From assembly GCA_026686845.1 (NCBI GenBank), contig JAIVEN010000013.1, positions 15,582,001-15,646,000 on the forward strand: a stretch of 64,000 nucleotides of DNA, in the 5' to 3' direction. The stretch's first letter is position 1; each line of letters opens with the position of its first letter. Under the pieces are notes generated by a model that saw only the letters and a program-made list of their open reading frames with translations, did not search any database and was not told the DNA's origin. Source of the DNA: Adenanthera pavonina (Eukaryota; Streptophyta; Magnoliopsida; Fabales; Fabaceae). Both the position numbers and the translations under genes were made by a program. Positions 1 to 11,535 of this stretch are shown piece by piece.

Positions 1-349
1 GATTTAGTCATTTATTATATATTAAAATTTTTAACTTCTTAAACTTAAAAAAATTTGAAAGGTCTACATATTAAATTTTAATTGATGAATAGCATGAAAT
101 GTATATGAGGAAAAGTATATAAGTCTAGTCCAAATTAAATTAGAAATAAAAACTATATAAACCATCAATTTATCAAAATACATTAACACATATTAATCAT
201 TATTTATGTAAGTATTATAATCCAACAACTTTAAATATGAAATATGGGAAATTTTAACTCTAAGTATAAGACAATTTTAATTTCAAGTTTCAATATTAAA
301 CAAAATATATATAAAGAAAAAAAAAGATAATTTGAAGGAAAAAAAAAAA
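1..349. other. AT-rich non-coding sequence
   Basis: Very AT-rich sequence with no long open frame, no recognisable repeat end and no RNA gene that I can see. Confidence 0.6.
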
Positions 350-533
350 ACAAGCGGGCTAAACGGGCTAACCCGTGGGTTTGGCGAGTTAACCCGCTTA
401 ACTAGCGGGTTAAGCGGTCCGGGCTGGAAAAAGACTGCCTCAATATGGGTTCTGTTTTTTTCAGCCTAGGACCGCCATAAAACGGGTCAAAACGGGTCAA
501 CCCGCGGGTTGAAGCTTGTTTTCCCGGCTCTAA
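350..533. mobile_element. hAT-like transposon terminal region (GC-rich AACCCG repeats)
   Basis: A GC-rich island in AT-rich DNA, packed with direct and inverted copies of AACCCG/CGGGTT (for example AACCCGCGGGTT near 499-510) and ending in GTTTTCCCGGCTCTA near 533. Read on the minus strand it starts TAGAGCCGGGAAAAC and runs into CGGGTTGACCCG blocks. From general knowledge this composition is typical of subterminal regions of plant hAT elements and their MITEs. The partner end is not evident; it may lie left of the window or be lost. The family name is inference; the GC-rich inverted motif cluster is direct observation. Confidence 0.45.
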
Positions 534-1100
534 CTCCACGAGACACCTTCAAAATAAAACACGAGTTTTCATAAGTTGAAATAACCATGCATGAGTAACC
601 TGAATTAAAAAAAATGTCCAGATTCTGTGTTTGGCAATGAGTAAATTAAGCAACTATTGGCTATAGGTGAGGATAGAGTGTACCTTACTCCTAAGTAGTC
701 ATGAATGAGTAATAAGTCCTACACACAATATAGACTAGATCACCGAAGTTGGAACCTAGTCTTTTCACACTAGATAAACACCTCACGTGTACTCTATGAA
801 AGTAGAGAGAAGTGAGAGATAGCTGGAGAGTATATATCTCTTGGGTTTTGTGCTTCCTTACTTATAGGGAGGCAAATATATTTTTTTCAATCTCCGTATT
901 TAAGAGTTATATTTGATCCACTATCAAATCTAATGAATATGGAGAATATTCTTAAAGTAAAAATATTATTCTCTCATAAATATCTAAAAAGGTAATGGGT
1001 TTTATGAAAATGGAATTGGCACATCAAAGGCAGATTTCAAATAAGTCCAACACCTTCCACTCGCACTTGATAGGTCAACCATCATGCATTTTTTTCTTCT
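534..1100. other. Non-coding sequence, nothing recognised
   Basis: No gene or repeat end identified. The short open frame that runs from 995 has no coding character. Confidence 0.5.
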
Positions 1101-1290
1101 TACTACACGAAAAAGGACTTTTTTGTCATTTATTTTCTGTGTTTATTGGGGTTTCAGAAATGCCATGTATTTTAATGCTGATAAAAGAGTAGGGCTTTTA
1201 TTGGTGTTTATAAAAAGACCAACTAAAATTGCTTTAGTTGGCATTTGTTCATACAAACACCAACTTTCCTTCTTTTTTTTTTTTAAAAAA
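1101..1290. repeat. Left subterminal repeat cluster of a possible CACTA-like element
   Basis: TACTACACGAAAAAGG at 1101 resembles a mutated CACTA-superfamily end. From 1197 on there is a cluster of short motifs in both orientations: TTGGTGTTT, CCAACTAAAA, TTTAGTTGGC and AACACCAAC. The same motifs recur in a second cluster at about 7860-8055, on the far side of the C and B LTR insertions. Paired subterminal clusters of this kind are typical of CACTA elements. I could not find a matching right terminus, so the classification is tentative. Confidence 0.35.
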
Positions 1291-1498
1291 TAGTCTACAT
1301 TTTGTTAATACAAACGCAAATTTTTCTCCATTTTTTTAATTAAAAAACTAATACAATCCACACAGCACACAGCTTAGATCCAGATCTAGTAGCAACACAA
1401 AAGAAAAAAAATAAAACTAATGTTGCTATGCTAAGCATTATAGAGGCAAGTAGTAGCGCAATTTGAACAAAGGAAGAAAATATTGCATTGATGTATGA

Positions 1499-2104
1499 TA
1501 TTTACACCATCATGAAAATGGCAAAAACAAAGATGAAAAACATAAATGCTTAGATTCACAATTAATATCCTCACTATTCCTCAAAATTTTAGATCCCCCA
1601 GGAACACTGCACCCCCATATCCCCATCTTTGCTTTAGAGGCTCAAGTCCCTCAATCTATAAATACTTCCCCACGTACCTATTTTTCCAAGGTCGCCGCCC
1701 CTGGCATTACACTTTTCAATGCAACTACTAAATCAAAGAGACACTATTTGGATGATGCACAAGTGGCAGCGAGTGATGAAGAGGAAGAGAAGGATGACGT
1801 TAGGGAAATTCGGCATCCGGAACCCAAGTGCTCCCTCAATGAGATTTATAGCTAGTTACAACGGGTTCATGTGAACAAGACAAAGTCGGACATGAAGCCG
1901 GTGTTCAATGAGGTGCCGGAAAAGTTTCCTAGCAAGATGAAGAAGACAACAACCACAAAATTAGCGTTTTGGCATTTTAGGGAAGAAGACATTATAGAGA
2001 ATTGGAGGCCGGTGACTATGAAAGAATCAAAGCTGAGCATGTTAGAGGTGGATGATGCGGTGGCTAGGATGATCAAATTGGTCTTGAAGATGAAGGAGAG
2101 ATGA
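1499..2104 (+). pseudogene. Coding-like remnant of unknown family
   Basis: One plus-strand frame stays open from 1499 to 2104 except for a TAG at 1853-1855, giving about 200 codons. The composition looks more protein-like than nearby chance frames. It has an acidic run (DEEEEKDD, about codon 95), then KCSLNEIY just before the stop; after the stop come VFNEVPEKF and a C-terminal segment with AFWHFREEDIIENWRP and DDAVARMIKLVLKMKE. There is no convincing methionine start, and the frame opens directly after a TGA. I recognise no domain. Its position between two TTAGTTGG motif clusters suggests it was carried or captured by a DNA transposon, but it could also be a decayed host gene exon. The following 2105-2242 is non-coding flank up to the C LTR insertion. 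Confidence 0.35.
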
Positions 2105-2404
2105 GATTGTTGGCTATGTGAAATGGATCTAAGTGTGGTGATGCAAAATAGATCTGATTTCGGTGGCACTGTCCTTGGGGGAGAAGAGATAAGATTGTTA
2201 GCACAGATCATTGTCCATCATTGAGAAGGAATAGTTAGGAGGTGTAATATTTTACTCCCAAACACTTCCTGACTTGATAAAACACTTTTCAAAAACTAAC
2301 CAAACATGGCCCAAACATCTTAGAGCAGTGGAAAACGCCACAAAACACCTTGAGAAATATTAGAACCATAGAATAGTACACAGGGTCGCGATCGCTAGAG
2401 TACC

Positions 2405-5333
2405 TGTAACATTCCTAAAATGTTAAATAACTAAAAATGTATAGGAAATTTACAAAACGGGTATACACCGTTTTACGTGAAATAGGGTAAAGAGATAATT
2501 TTTTCCTGCTGGATAGAAAAATGAAAAATTACATTTTTGCCTCTAAAGAATTATAAAAATGACATTTATATCCCTAAGACTAAAATAACGCTTGGAAGAA
2601 TGGAAAAAAAGTCCTTGAGAAAACTTACATCTAATGACCCAAATATTTTAAAAATTATAAATTTATCTCGAGTCAGGAGTAATTTTGTAAATATGCAATA
2701 TTACTATTAAAACGAAGCTTTCGACAAGAGAAGTCTAATGGTATATGACACTGAGGGTTAATGTCCAAGGATGAAGAAATAATCAATGCCAAAGGTTAAA
2801 AAAGTTACTTTATACTGATAAAACTGCTTTTTGATCTGCAAAAGCTAAAAAGTAAAAAAGAAAAGCTATTGGACACTGTGAAGATGAACTTTTTAGAGAT
2901 AAGATAATAAAGTAATTTCATATACAAGCTTATTTTAATTCTGTACTTATAAAGTAATTTTATACTATAAAATTAACTTTACTGGTCCAGGTATAAAGTA
3001 ATCGACATAGGGCATTACTAGACTGGGAAAATTATGCAATATTTTGGAGATAATTATCCCTCACTTTGGCACCACTTGTCAGCCCACAAATGACCAAAAT
3101 GGTGTCTTAATTGTTAAGGAAAAAGGAAACTTAATTATTAAGTTTTCTTAATTAATCAAGGATTAGTAAAAGTAAAAGTAATCTTAATTAATTGCCATTA
3201 TAAATACCCCTTCCTCCCACCATTTGCACGTCCAAATACATAGAAAGAAAGGAAGAGAAGCTGCAGCCAAAGAGTAGAGAAAGGAAGGCTACGTGAAGCA
3301 AGGAAAAAATAGAAGAAAATAGTGAGAAAATTCCAAGGAAATTGGTAAGTGCAATTCTTGCAACTCTTAAGTGTTCTACCATGATTTCTTGGATGTTTAG
3401 CCCATTTTTCTTCAATTTTTGTCTCCTCCACCCACTATCCATTTTCAGTTTAAGCTTGTTTAAGGGAGGGATGATGTTTTTAAACCATAAAATCATGAGA
3501 AAGTCTGAGTTTTTGCAAGAGGAAGCAAGCTAAGTATGACTAAAGCAAGCAGTTGGAAAATCAAGGTTTTTCTTGTGAGGATAGATTTCGGCCAGCTCTA
3601 ATGAGTATCTTAGAGTTGGAATTTCATTAATTTAATTGTAAAAATGGATTTTGCATGATGAAAAACCTTAAAGACAAGTGTTAGGATCAAGTAAAATCTT
3701 AAGATAGACAAATTGAAGTTTTAAGGGTTTCTAGGATTTCCTGGAAGCTATATGCATTATGCCATGAAATTAGTGGTTTAACCAAGCATCTAATGATGTT
3801 TAGGGACTTGAGGAAGTTCAAGAAAGCTTGAGAAAGATAGAGGAAGCTTTGGTTTCAAGATGAAAAGCCAAACAAAGCAACCAAGGTAGCTAAGTTTCAT
3901 ATTCTTGCTTTATGTTTTTTCATTGTCTTTCTATGATTAAATTGTGTTTCCATATTGTAATTATGATTTCTTTGATTAGTTTTGGCTGTAAAATGATGGG
4001 TTTTATTCCCCGGGATGTCTATTTTCTAAGCCGTTATGCTACCGAAATTTTATGACCAATGTAGCAATTTATTGTTTAAATGTGATTAATATGATTAAAT
4101 ATGACCAAATGTGAGTTATTTGACATGATTGACATAATTGCGTGAGATGTAACTGAGATTGTCCCCAATCTCATCCCCTCAAGTATCCCAAATGTCAGGT
4201 TCAAGCTATGGAAAGGCCATGGAGAAGTCCAAGAAATAAGCAAGAGAAATGAGGAAATATTGAAGCATGTTTGTTAGAGAGTTACAGCACTCTAATATTT
4301 GACAATTTGTATAAAGTAATATATGCCTTTGTAAGGCTATACATTTCTGCCATTATCTTTATGTAAGTCTATGATAGTGTATGGTTATGGCATGAACAAG
4401 TTTGAGCAAAGTATAATGTTTTTGTCATGATATGATAAAAGCTGGCTATTTTGAACATGTCTTGGTTATGAAGTTATTGGTCATTCAAATTGCATAAAGG
4501 AATAAGAGTGTTTTACAAGTTCAGAAACTAAACAAATAGGGCTTTCCAAAGAGCCAAAGAACACCTGAATTGGGCATATGTACAGTTTATTGTATATTTT
4601 TGAAGTTAAGGATCAAAACTGGATAGTAAAGTAAAAGCTGCGAATTTTATTACAAGTATCACTTGCTTTGAAAGGTAATATAAAATCATACTAAGCTCCC
4701 AAAATTCATTGGTTTACATGTGTGAAAATATATGTGTTTTATATCAATATGCCTCTAGTTTGAGTTCAATTGGATCTATACAATGAGAGATAAATAAGTT
4801 TTTCCAAGACTATTCCAGTAAGAGTGAGGTTTTGACCCTTAGTGTTTTAAGTTAGAGTCATACTCTGTACAAGTTAAATAAATATATAAGAAAAATATGG
4901 ATGTAATTAGACATATATATCTTTCCAATGGAATATAAAATGCATAATTTAGCTCAGTATAGTGTTAAATATGAATTTTTAAATTTATAACCAAAATCCT
5001 GGAAAAGAGAAAAATGACTATTTGAACAGTGAAAGTTTGAGTAAAATACTGTATGAATTGGTCCAGAAAAATCCAAGTTTTATATTTTTTCATTATGGAT
5101 TATGTTTCAATCTTCATTTTCAACTTGAATAACATCAATAGTATTTTTCCAGAATTAGTTATGATTTTTCAAATTTGTCCAAAGAACTTGGGTGCCAAAT
5201 GAGTAGTAACACTTTTTTTTCTATTTTAATTATTTTGGACCCTTTGATGATTCAAGCCTTTAACATGAGTTATTGGGACATTATACATGATATAATACAT
5301 GGGTAAATATAGATAAAAAAGTAAGGTGTTATA
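2405..5333 (+). mobile_element. Solo LTR, family B (copy a)
   Basis: Begins TGTAACATTCC at 2405 and ends GGTGTTATA at 5333 (family consensus end GGTGTTACA). The flanks are GTACC (2400-2404) and GTATC (5334-5338), a 5-bp duplication with one C/T difference. The sequence aligns along its length with the other plus-oriented B copies at 8627 and 15211; for example AATAGGGTAAAGAGAT near 2481 recurs near 15323. It carries the family's inverted repeat TGAGATTG/CAATCTCA at 4154-4173. No coding domain lies inside. B LTRs resemble the LTRs of the chromodomain gypsy element at 37167-46387 (shared 'actgagatt...ctcaccctaccaaatat' block and TTATGATTTTTCAAA near the end), so B probably belongs to a gypsy chromovirus. 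Confidence 0.82.
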
Positions 5334-6597
5334 GTATCGCTGTGGCTTTAGTGTCCATTGGTTCATTGGCGCCACGGCGCCCTTATGCTGATGCAATATC
5401 AGCATAATTCCACTTTTGGGGCGAACTTTCAACGCAGATAACTTTATGCTCTGACCTCCATTTGATCTAATTCCAACCCTTACAACTCAATATTGTCACA
5501 ATCTTTGCATAGACACCAATTTCACTTCAATCCATGTCCATATGGAGATTTTGGACACTTGATACTATTTTAGCTACTTTTTGACCCAAACTCACAACTT
5601 ACTACTCCCAATTGCCACTTAAGGCAAATGGTCACTCAGAGACCATTCACACATGTCTTAAACCATTTAACCAACTTGTCCAAAGAGGTTGCACCTCAAA
5701 GGAATCACTTTTCTGAGATTTTGACCCCCTTGAACCCCAAACTAACAAAGTGGGCTATAGGCCCAAAACACACCAACAAGGCCCAATTCCATCTTTGGGC
5801 TCACACATATTACCATACGGACACCCCAACATCCAAAACCATACATGCACCACAATACATCATAAAACCCCATCCATATAAATGCCAACAACAACAATAC
5901 AACCATCAGGATCCTCATGTCCATTACAATCATACTATCCTACTTAGCACAACATACTAGACAACACAAATACTACACATACTTGATATTCCCATGTCCG
6001 ATATGTTACTCACTCACCTTCTCCAGACTAGTGTTAGAACTTTCACCTGAAATGTTAGTTCATGGGAAAAGGGTGTTAGACAATGTCTCAGTTATTGGGG
6101 ACAACCGCACATATATATATAACTCATACAATTTCATGAATGCGATATGAAATGGAATGCATGTTTCCTTTGCACATAGATAGAACCACGAGCTGTTATC
6201 ATAATAGGACATTTGGTATAGGTAATTCCTTTCTAATAGTCGATGAAGACTAATTCCAAGACATCACCAAGCTCACCTCCTATTTGTGCACCCGGCCAAA
6301 GGTAACACTAACATTTAGATCATCTCCTTGCCCTTTCCCACCACGAATTGGTAGCGAATAAGGGAAGGTGCAGTCCATTGAGTGCCTTTCTCCCCTGCCT
6401 ATAGGAGGCAATTTAGCCATAGGAATCCCATCCTTATCCTCATTAATCATATATTATATCATCGTATATCATATTATCATCACCACCCAATCTACCATAT
6501 ATCGCAATCTCACAATGTCATGTGGTGATGCTCATATCATATTATCATATAATTATCATCATGTTTCACAATGTCATGCATGCATCATGTAATGTCA

Positions 6598-6619
6598 CAT
6601 CATCATCATCATCATCATC
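6598..6619. repeat. CAT trinucleotide microsatellite
   Basis: Seven consecutive CAT units inside the C LTR copy, surrounded by imperfect ATCATC-rich sequence. Confidence 0.9.
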
Positions 6620-7601
6620 TCTAATCATCATCGTAATCATTGTAATCATTATACCCTACATGTCTAGCCGTGTGCATACCATGATATAAAGATAAACCAT
6701 ATACACACATATATCCATATTGTGGTATAAATGGAAATATGTATATCATAACATACAATACAAACAATATAAACACTTGTTTACCTCAGGTTATCAATAC
6801 CACACACACGCGATTCCACGAGTTTCTCGAGTTGTCCATCACACTCGAACCCCTTTAGGTCAACCAAACAACATTCACATTAACGTAATACCTCAATTAA
6901 CATACAATCCAAATACACAAAATTCCATAATTCAACCATTTAGGCCTAACCCAAGGTTTCAACACCACATTCATACATCATTAAGCTCTTAGAGACCATC
7001 CAAACACTACTCAACCATATATGTCTCGGATTTCATAATTCCACATACAATATCAACCTAAGGTTAAGCTCAAATTATGCATACACCCTCTAAAACTTAT
7101 ACCCAAGCAACATAAACACCAAATCATACACCATTAATCTCATTTCATCCATTTTAATCAGTGGGATTCAGCCAAAACCAAAGATCCCAACTTATACCCG
7201 AAAAATCCCAACTCAAAACCAAAAAAAATGGAGAGGAAGGAGTAGAGATCACTTACTAACCAAGATCCAAGCTTCAAGAGGCTAAAAATTGCTCCCAAAG
7301 GCTAGAAACTTCGAACCCTAGCACTGCTTCTCTATCATTCCCTTCGTTTCTTTCTTTTCTATCCAATTGAAATGTTCTTAGTTTATACAAAATTTTCAAC
7401 TCTCGCCATGGCCCTAGAAAAGCCCGCCGTGGCACCGTTGCTTTCAGTCAGAAAATATCTTAGAATGTGGAACTTGCTCACCGCAATGTGGAGCTCATTC
7501 TGCCTCCACTTGGACCTTTTCCTCCATGCTGATCTTTTAATTCTACACACAACTCTAATTACACTAGGTTAACTAGGGACAATGTCATAAGGGTTGTTAC
7601 A

Positions 7602-8119
7602 GGAGGGAAGATATGAGAGAGGAGATTAAGAGAAGTAGACAAGAGAGATACCGATGAGTAAGTGATCCCAACTGAATGAAGAAAATAAAAGAGAGAAAGA
7701 GAAAAACTGAAAGAGTAAAGGAAAGAGATATCAACCCTCTTTTCTCTTATCAATGGTTAAAAATAAGGATCCATGGCATGTGTTTGTTCTAAATAAAAAA
7801 TATTAAGTTTTAGCCAACTAAAGTCCAGACTAAATTTTTATAATTTTTATTTTTTTTAATTTTTAAATTATTTTAGTTTGTGCTTATTACCAACTAAGAT
7901 GACTAACTAAAGTTGGGAACAAAAAAAAAAGTAGGAAAATACTTTAGTAGGTGTTTCTAAAATAAACACCAACTAAAATACTTCCTTGTTTTCTTTTGGT
8001 GTCACACTTTAGTTGGCCTTTTCCACAGAAATGCCAACTATTGAGCACCAATAAATCTTAGAATTGGTGCAATGTCTTTCATATTTGGTGATCCAACATG
8101 ACCACATGGGCATGATGTT
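7602..8119. repeat. Right part of the possible CACTA-like host, with TTAGTTGG motif cluster
   Basis: After the C insertion the interrupted host resumes with purine-rich sequence (about 7602-7740), then an AT-rich stretch with a motif cluster at 7860-8055: CCAACTAAG, CTAAAGTTGGG, AACACCAACTAAAA, CTTTAGTTGGCC and AATGCCAACT. These mirror the cluster at 1193-1275. No matching terminal inverted repeat is visible before the MITE at 8120. Confidence 0.35.
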
Positions 8120-8621
8120 CACTACTAGAAAAATTGATATTAATAACAGATAAATTTGTTACTAAACAATGCAATCTGTCACTAATTTTGGATTTAGTGA
8201 TGGAAAAAATTTCCATCACTAAGTTTGTCATGAATATAACATCACTAATTTAAGTGACATGTATGTATCTGACACTAATTTTGTGATAAAAAAATCCATC
8301 ACATATATTTAAAAAATGTTGTGGTAGTATTAGTAACAAATTCGTATGTCACTAAAATTAGTGAGAAATTTAACAATCATCACTAATTTGCAACTAATTA
8401 ATTTAAAATTTTAGTGACAACTTTTAGTGTCCATGACAAATCTATCTCAAATTTATCAATTTTTGTGATGGACATTAGCGACGAAGATACATCTTTCACT
8501 AAATTTATAAACTATGAAGATTTTTTTTTTGTCATCACTAATCTATCACCAATATCCAAATTCAATGATAGATTTTATTATCACAAATATTTCGTTGCTA
8601 ATTTGAATTTTTCTAGTAGTA
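8120..8621. mobile_element. CACTA-type MITE (non-autonomous)
   Basis: Starts CACTACTAGAAAAATT at 8120 and ends AATTTTTCTAGTAGT at 8620, with the final G of the expected inverted end read as A at 8621. That is a near-perfect terminal inverted repeat of about 15-16 bp with a CACTA-superfamily signature. The 0.5-kb interior is full of short inverted motifs (TTAGTGATGG, CATCACTAA, GTCACTAAT), the usual subterminal pattern of small CACTA derivatives. The expected 3-bp target duplication is not preserved (GTT versus ATT). The open frame inside it is non-coding. It encodes no transposase, so it would depend on one supplied in trans. Confidence 0.8.
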
Positions 8622-8626
8622 ATTTT

Positions 8627-11535
8627 TGTAACATCCCAAATTATATAAAGGATGCCACAGTATGTATAAAGAAATAGAAAATGTGACATTGGATGCATGA
8701 AAAGATAGAAAAGGAAGTAAAACGATAATTTTGTATGCTTGGTCCTTAAATGTAATTAATTTCCCATATGGTTCTTAGAAGGAATTATGTTTAATCTTTA
8801 ATTGAAATTAATTTTTCTTAAGGTTCTTAGTAGGAATTAATTCCAGAACTGAGGTCTCTAGGGGAAATTATGAGAAAGACACGAAAGAATGAGTATTTAC
8901 ATTTTGGACCCGACTCAAGGCAAAAAGGTCATTTTTTTAGTTAGAAAATAAAATATGAAAATTGCATTCTAGCTCAAGGAAAAAGAATTATTTGAAATTT
9001 ACTAAAGAATTAGTTGCGTACAAGTTCCTGGAAAAAATTACAAGAAAAGAATGAAAGAATTAAAAATTAAAATTTTGCCCTCAATCAAGGGAAATTTTAT
9101 AATTTTAAAAATTACAATCAAGATAGAGCTCACAACAAGATGGACCCAAAGGAATATTTCTTTAAAGTTAATTAAGTTAGTATGATTTTATAATTGCTAA
9201 TGAAAGTTAAAAAGTGATGATTATATCGAAAAAGAGATGGCAGGCCCCACAAAAGGCAGTACATAGGCAGAAACAATTTGGAGACTCCGCCCAAATATAT
9301 TTTGGAATAAGATAATTAGTTTAGTCCAAAACCAAATTTATGATAATCCAGTACCAATAAAATGATGAATTACGATAAAAGCAATTAATCAGTATGAGTA
9401 AAATTTATCGGTAAAGATTATTTTAGACTAATAAAAATTATGAAGAAATTTTGGACACAACTATCCTTATTGTGGTATGACATATAGTTGCTAGGACATG
9501 GAAGGAATTTGTTTAATTGATTAATGAAGGATATTTCATAGACTAACTCTAGTTGGCAAGTAACTAAAGTTACTATTCATCGATTTGATCTCTCTCGTCT
9601 AAGACATGAGTTAAATGGCTTTAAGTGAGTTGAGAGCTCACATTTCGCATAACAAAGATAGCCTTCTTCATGAAACACAAGAGAAAAGGAAAGAAGGAAG
9701 TGCAAGCTAGAAGCAAAAGTTGGAAGATCAAGTGCAAAGGTAAGCTCTCATGATCTTTACCTTGTGTTTTCAAGTAGTTTGAAGTGGTTTAATGGAGTCT
9801 TCTTCTTCCTGCACTCAAGCATGAATTTTGGTCTAAACCTAGGGGAAGAAAGGGATGAGTTTTCATGCAATAAACTTAGGAGAAACCATGAATTAGTTAA
9901 GAAAACAAGGTTTGGAAGGGTTTGAAGCAAGATGCATGAAAATCATTTTCTCCCTCCTTAGGGTTTGTTTTGACTAGAAAAGGGCATCACTTTAGAGTAG
10001 GAATTTTATGATTTTGATACCAAGAATGGATCCCCATGGTCCAAAACCTTAAGAACAAGTATGGGTTTCATAATAGAGGCTAAGACAAGTTATATTGATT
10101 TTTATGATTTAATGGGAATTTTGTGATGAAACCCATGAAATTAGTAGCTAAGGTGAATGTTTAATGATGTATTTTGGATCAAGGAAGCATAAGTAAGCTC
10201 ATGGAAGGGATGGAATCAAGTGAAAAAGAAAGATGAAGCATAAATGTAGCATTTATCTCATTATGTGCATTATATAGTCTTATGAATTTCTATGAACTAT
10301 ATGACTTATTTGATGCCATGATTGATATTTTGTGATGTCTCTTGATTATTGGCTAAGTTGTTTGAAGGGTTGAGACCTTGAGATGCCTAATTTACAAAAT
10401 GAAATTCTACCAAAATTTTTATAAAAATGTTATGGCATTATATGATTTGAAGAGATTGCTTGATATTTTATGTGAAATATAATGATATATGTATATGATG
10501 GTAATGCTACTGAGATTAAATGAATCTTATCCTTCCTAAATAACTAACATGCTAGGGTCAAGTCCTGGAAGAGGCCAAGAAAGGAGCAAGAGAAGTGAAG
10601 AAGATAGTGATGAATAACTTGATTTTGCAAATTATAATGCTATGTTATGAAATTATGTATCAAGTTGTGTATGAGATGTAAATTTTGAAATTAAATATGT
10701 TTATGTTCCTAAAGTGCTCTTGTGATGATATGTATGAATTTGGAACAATGAATGTTGATGTAATATGATTAAGGTTTATTATGTGTGTTGTAGCATAATT
10801 ATATTCAAGAAAACTAGTAAGGGAAGGAATAGAGGTACTCTATTCAAAATAGGGAAATCATTATAAATGTTATATATGCTATGAAAGTAGATAGATTAAG
10901 CTTTCCAAAGAGCTAAATGACACTTAAATTGGATAAGTGGATGACATATAATGAATTTCCAAAGTTAGGGGTCAAAACTGAACAATGTTGGAAAAACTGG
11001 AAATTCTCACTGTAAATACTGATTGTTTCAAAAGGAGTATTAAATTGTGTAGAGCTCCAAAAATTCAATGTTTATATATATGAGAAGCTTTATGTCTTAA
11101 GTTTAGTATGTCATTGATTTGGAAGTAATTGAAGCTATATAATGAGAGATATATAAGTTTTCCTAAAACTCTTCCAGTTAAATTTAAGTTCCGACTCTTA
11201 ATGGTTTAAGTCGATGTCATGTCCTGTTCAAGTAAAATAAATATATAAGAAAAAGTATACATTAAGACTTTCCAATGATATAAAGAATCCTTGGATTGGC
11301 TTAAGATAAAATGAGATATGAATTTTTAAATTTAAGATCAAAATTTTGGGAAGTTATAACATGACCATTTGAATGGTAAAATTTGTGCTAAATAATGTAT
11401 CAATTGGCATAATTGAAGGTCCTGTTCCATTTTTTTTTCCATATAGAGAATTTTTAGGCTATTTTTAGAGACTTGAATCATCTCCATACAATTTTTCTAG
11501 ATTTATTTATGATTTTTCAAAATTTATCAGGAAAA
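8627..11535 (+). mobile_element. LTR of family B (copy b), 3' end missing
   Basis: Begins TGTAACATCCC at 8627, six bases after the MITE, and follows the B family to about 11535, where TTATGATTTTTCAAAATTTATC is followed by unrelated sequence. The last roughly 150-200 bp, including the GGTGTTACA end, are absent. A decayed form of the family palindrome is at 10511-10529 (TGAGATT...GAATCTTA). No internal genes. The abrupt right junction with an Athila/Tat-like remnant suggests a deletion that removed the LTR end and the upstream part of that element. Confidence 0.72.

Larger units (their letters stand above)
2243..7601 (-). mobile_element. Solo LTR, family C (copy a), split by a B solo LTR
   Basis: Begins TGTAATATTTTACTCCC at 2243 and ends GGGTTGTTACA at 7601. 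The 5 bp on each side are identical: GGAGG at 2238-2242 and GGAGG at 7602-7606, a clean target-site duplication. The body matches the C copy at 32161-34616 (same orientation) and, reversed, the copy at 51375-53917; for example GCTCTGACCTCCA near 5449. The B solo LTR at 2405-5333 interrupts it after the first 160 bp, leaving about 2.4 kb of C sequence. No internal retrotransposon genes lie between the ends, so this is a solo LTR. Short open frames inside it are not genes. Assignment to Ty3/gypsy is inference from the TGTAAC...GTTACA ends and 5-bp duplication. Confidence 0.8.

Noticed and set aside
2405..5333. B and C sequences as independent, adjacent truncated repeats near 5333
   Set aside because: The C sequence upstream of 2405 and downstream of 5338 joins cleanly and the flanks form a near-perfect 5-bp duplication, so B was inserted into C.
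8414..8677. Open frame of about 87 codons
   Set aside because: It spans the CACTA MITE and crosses into the adjacent B LTR, made of subterminal repeat motifs; not coding.
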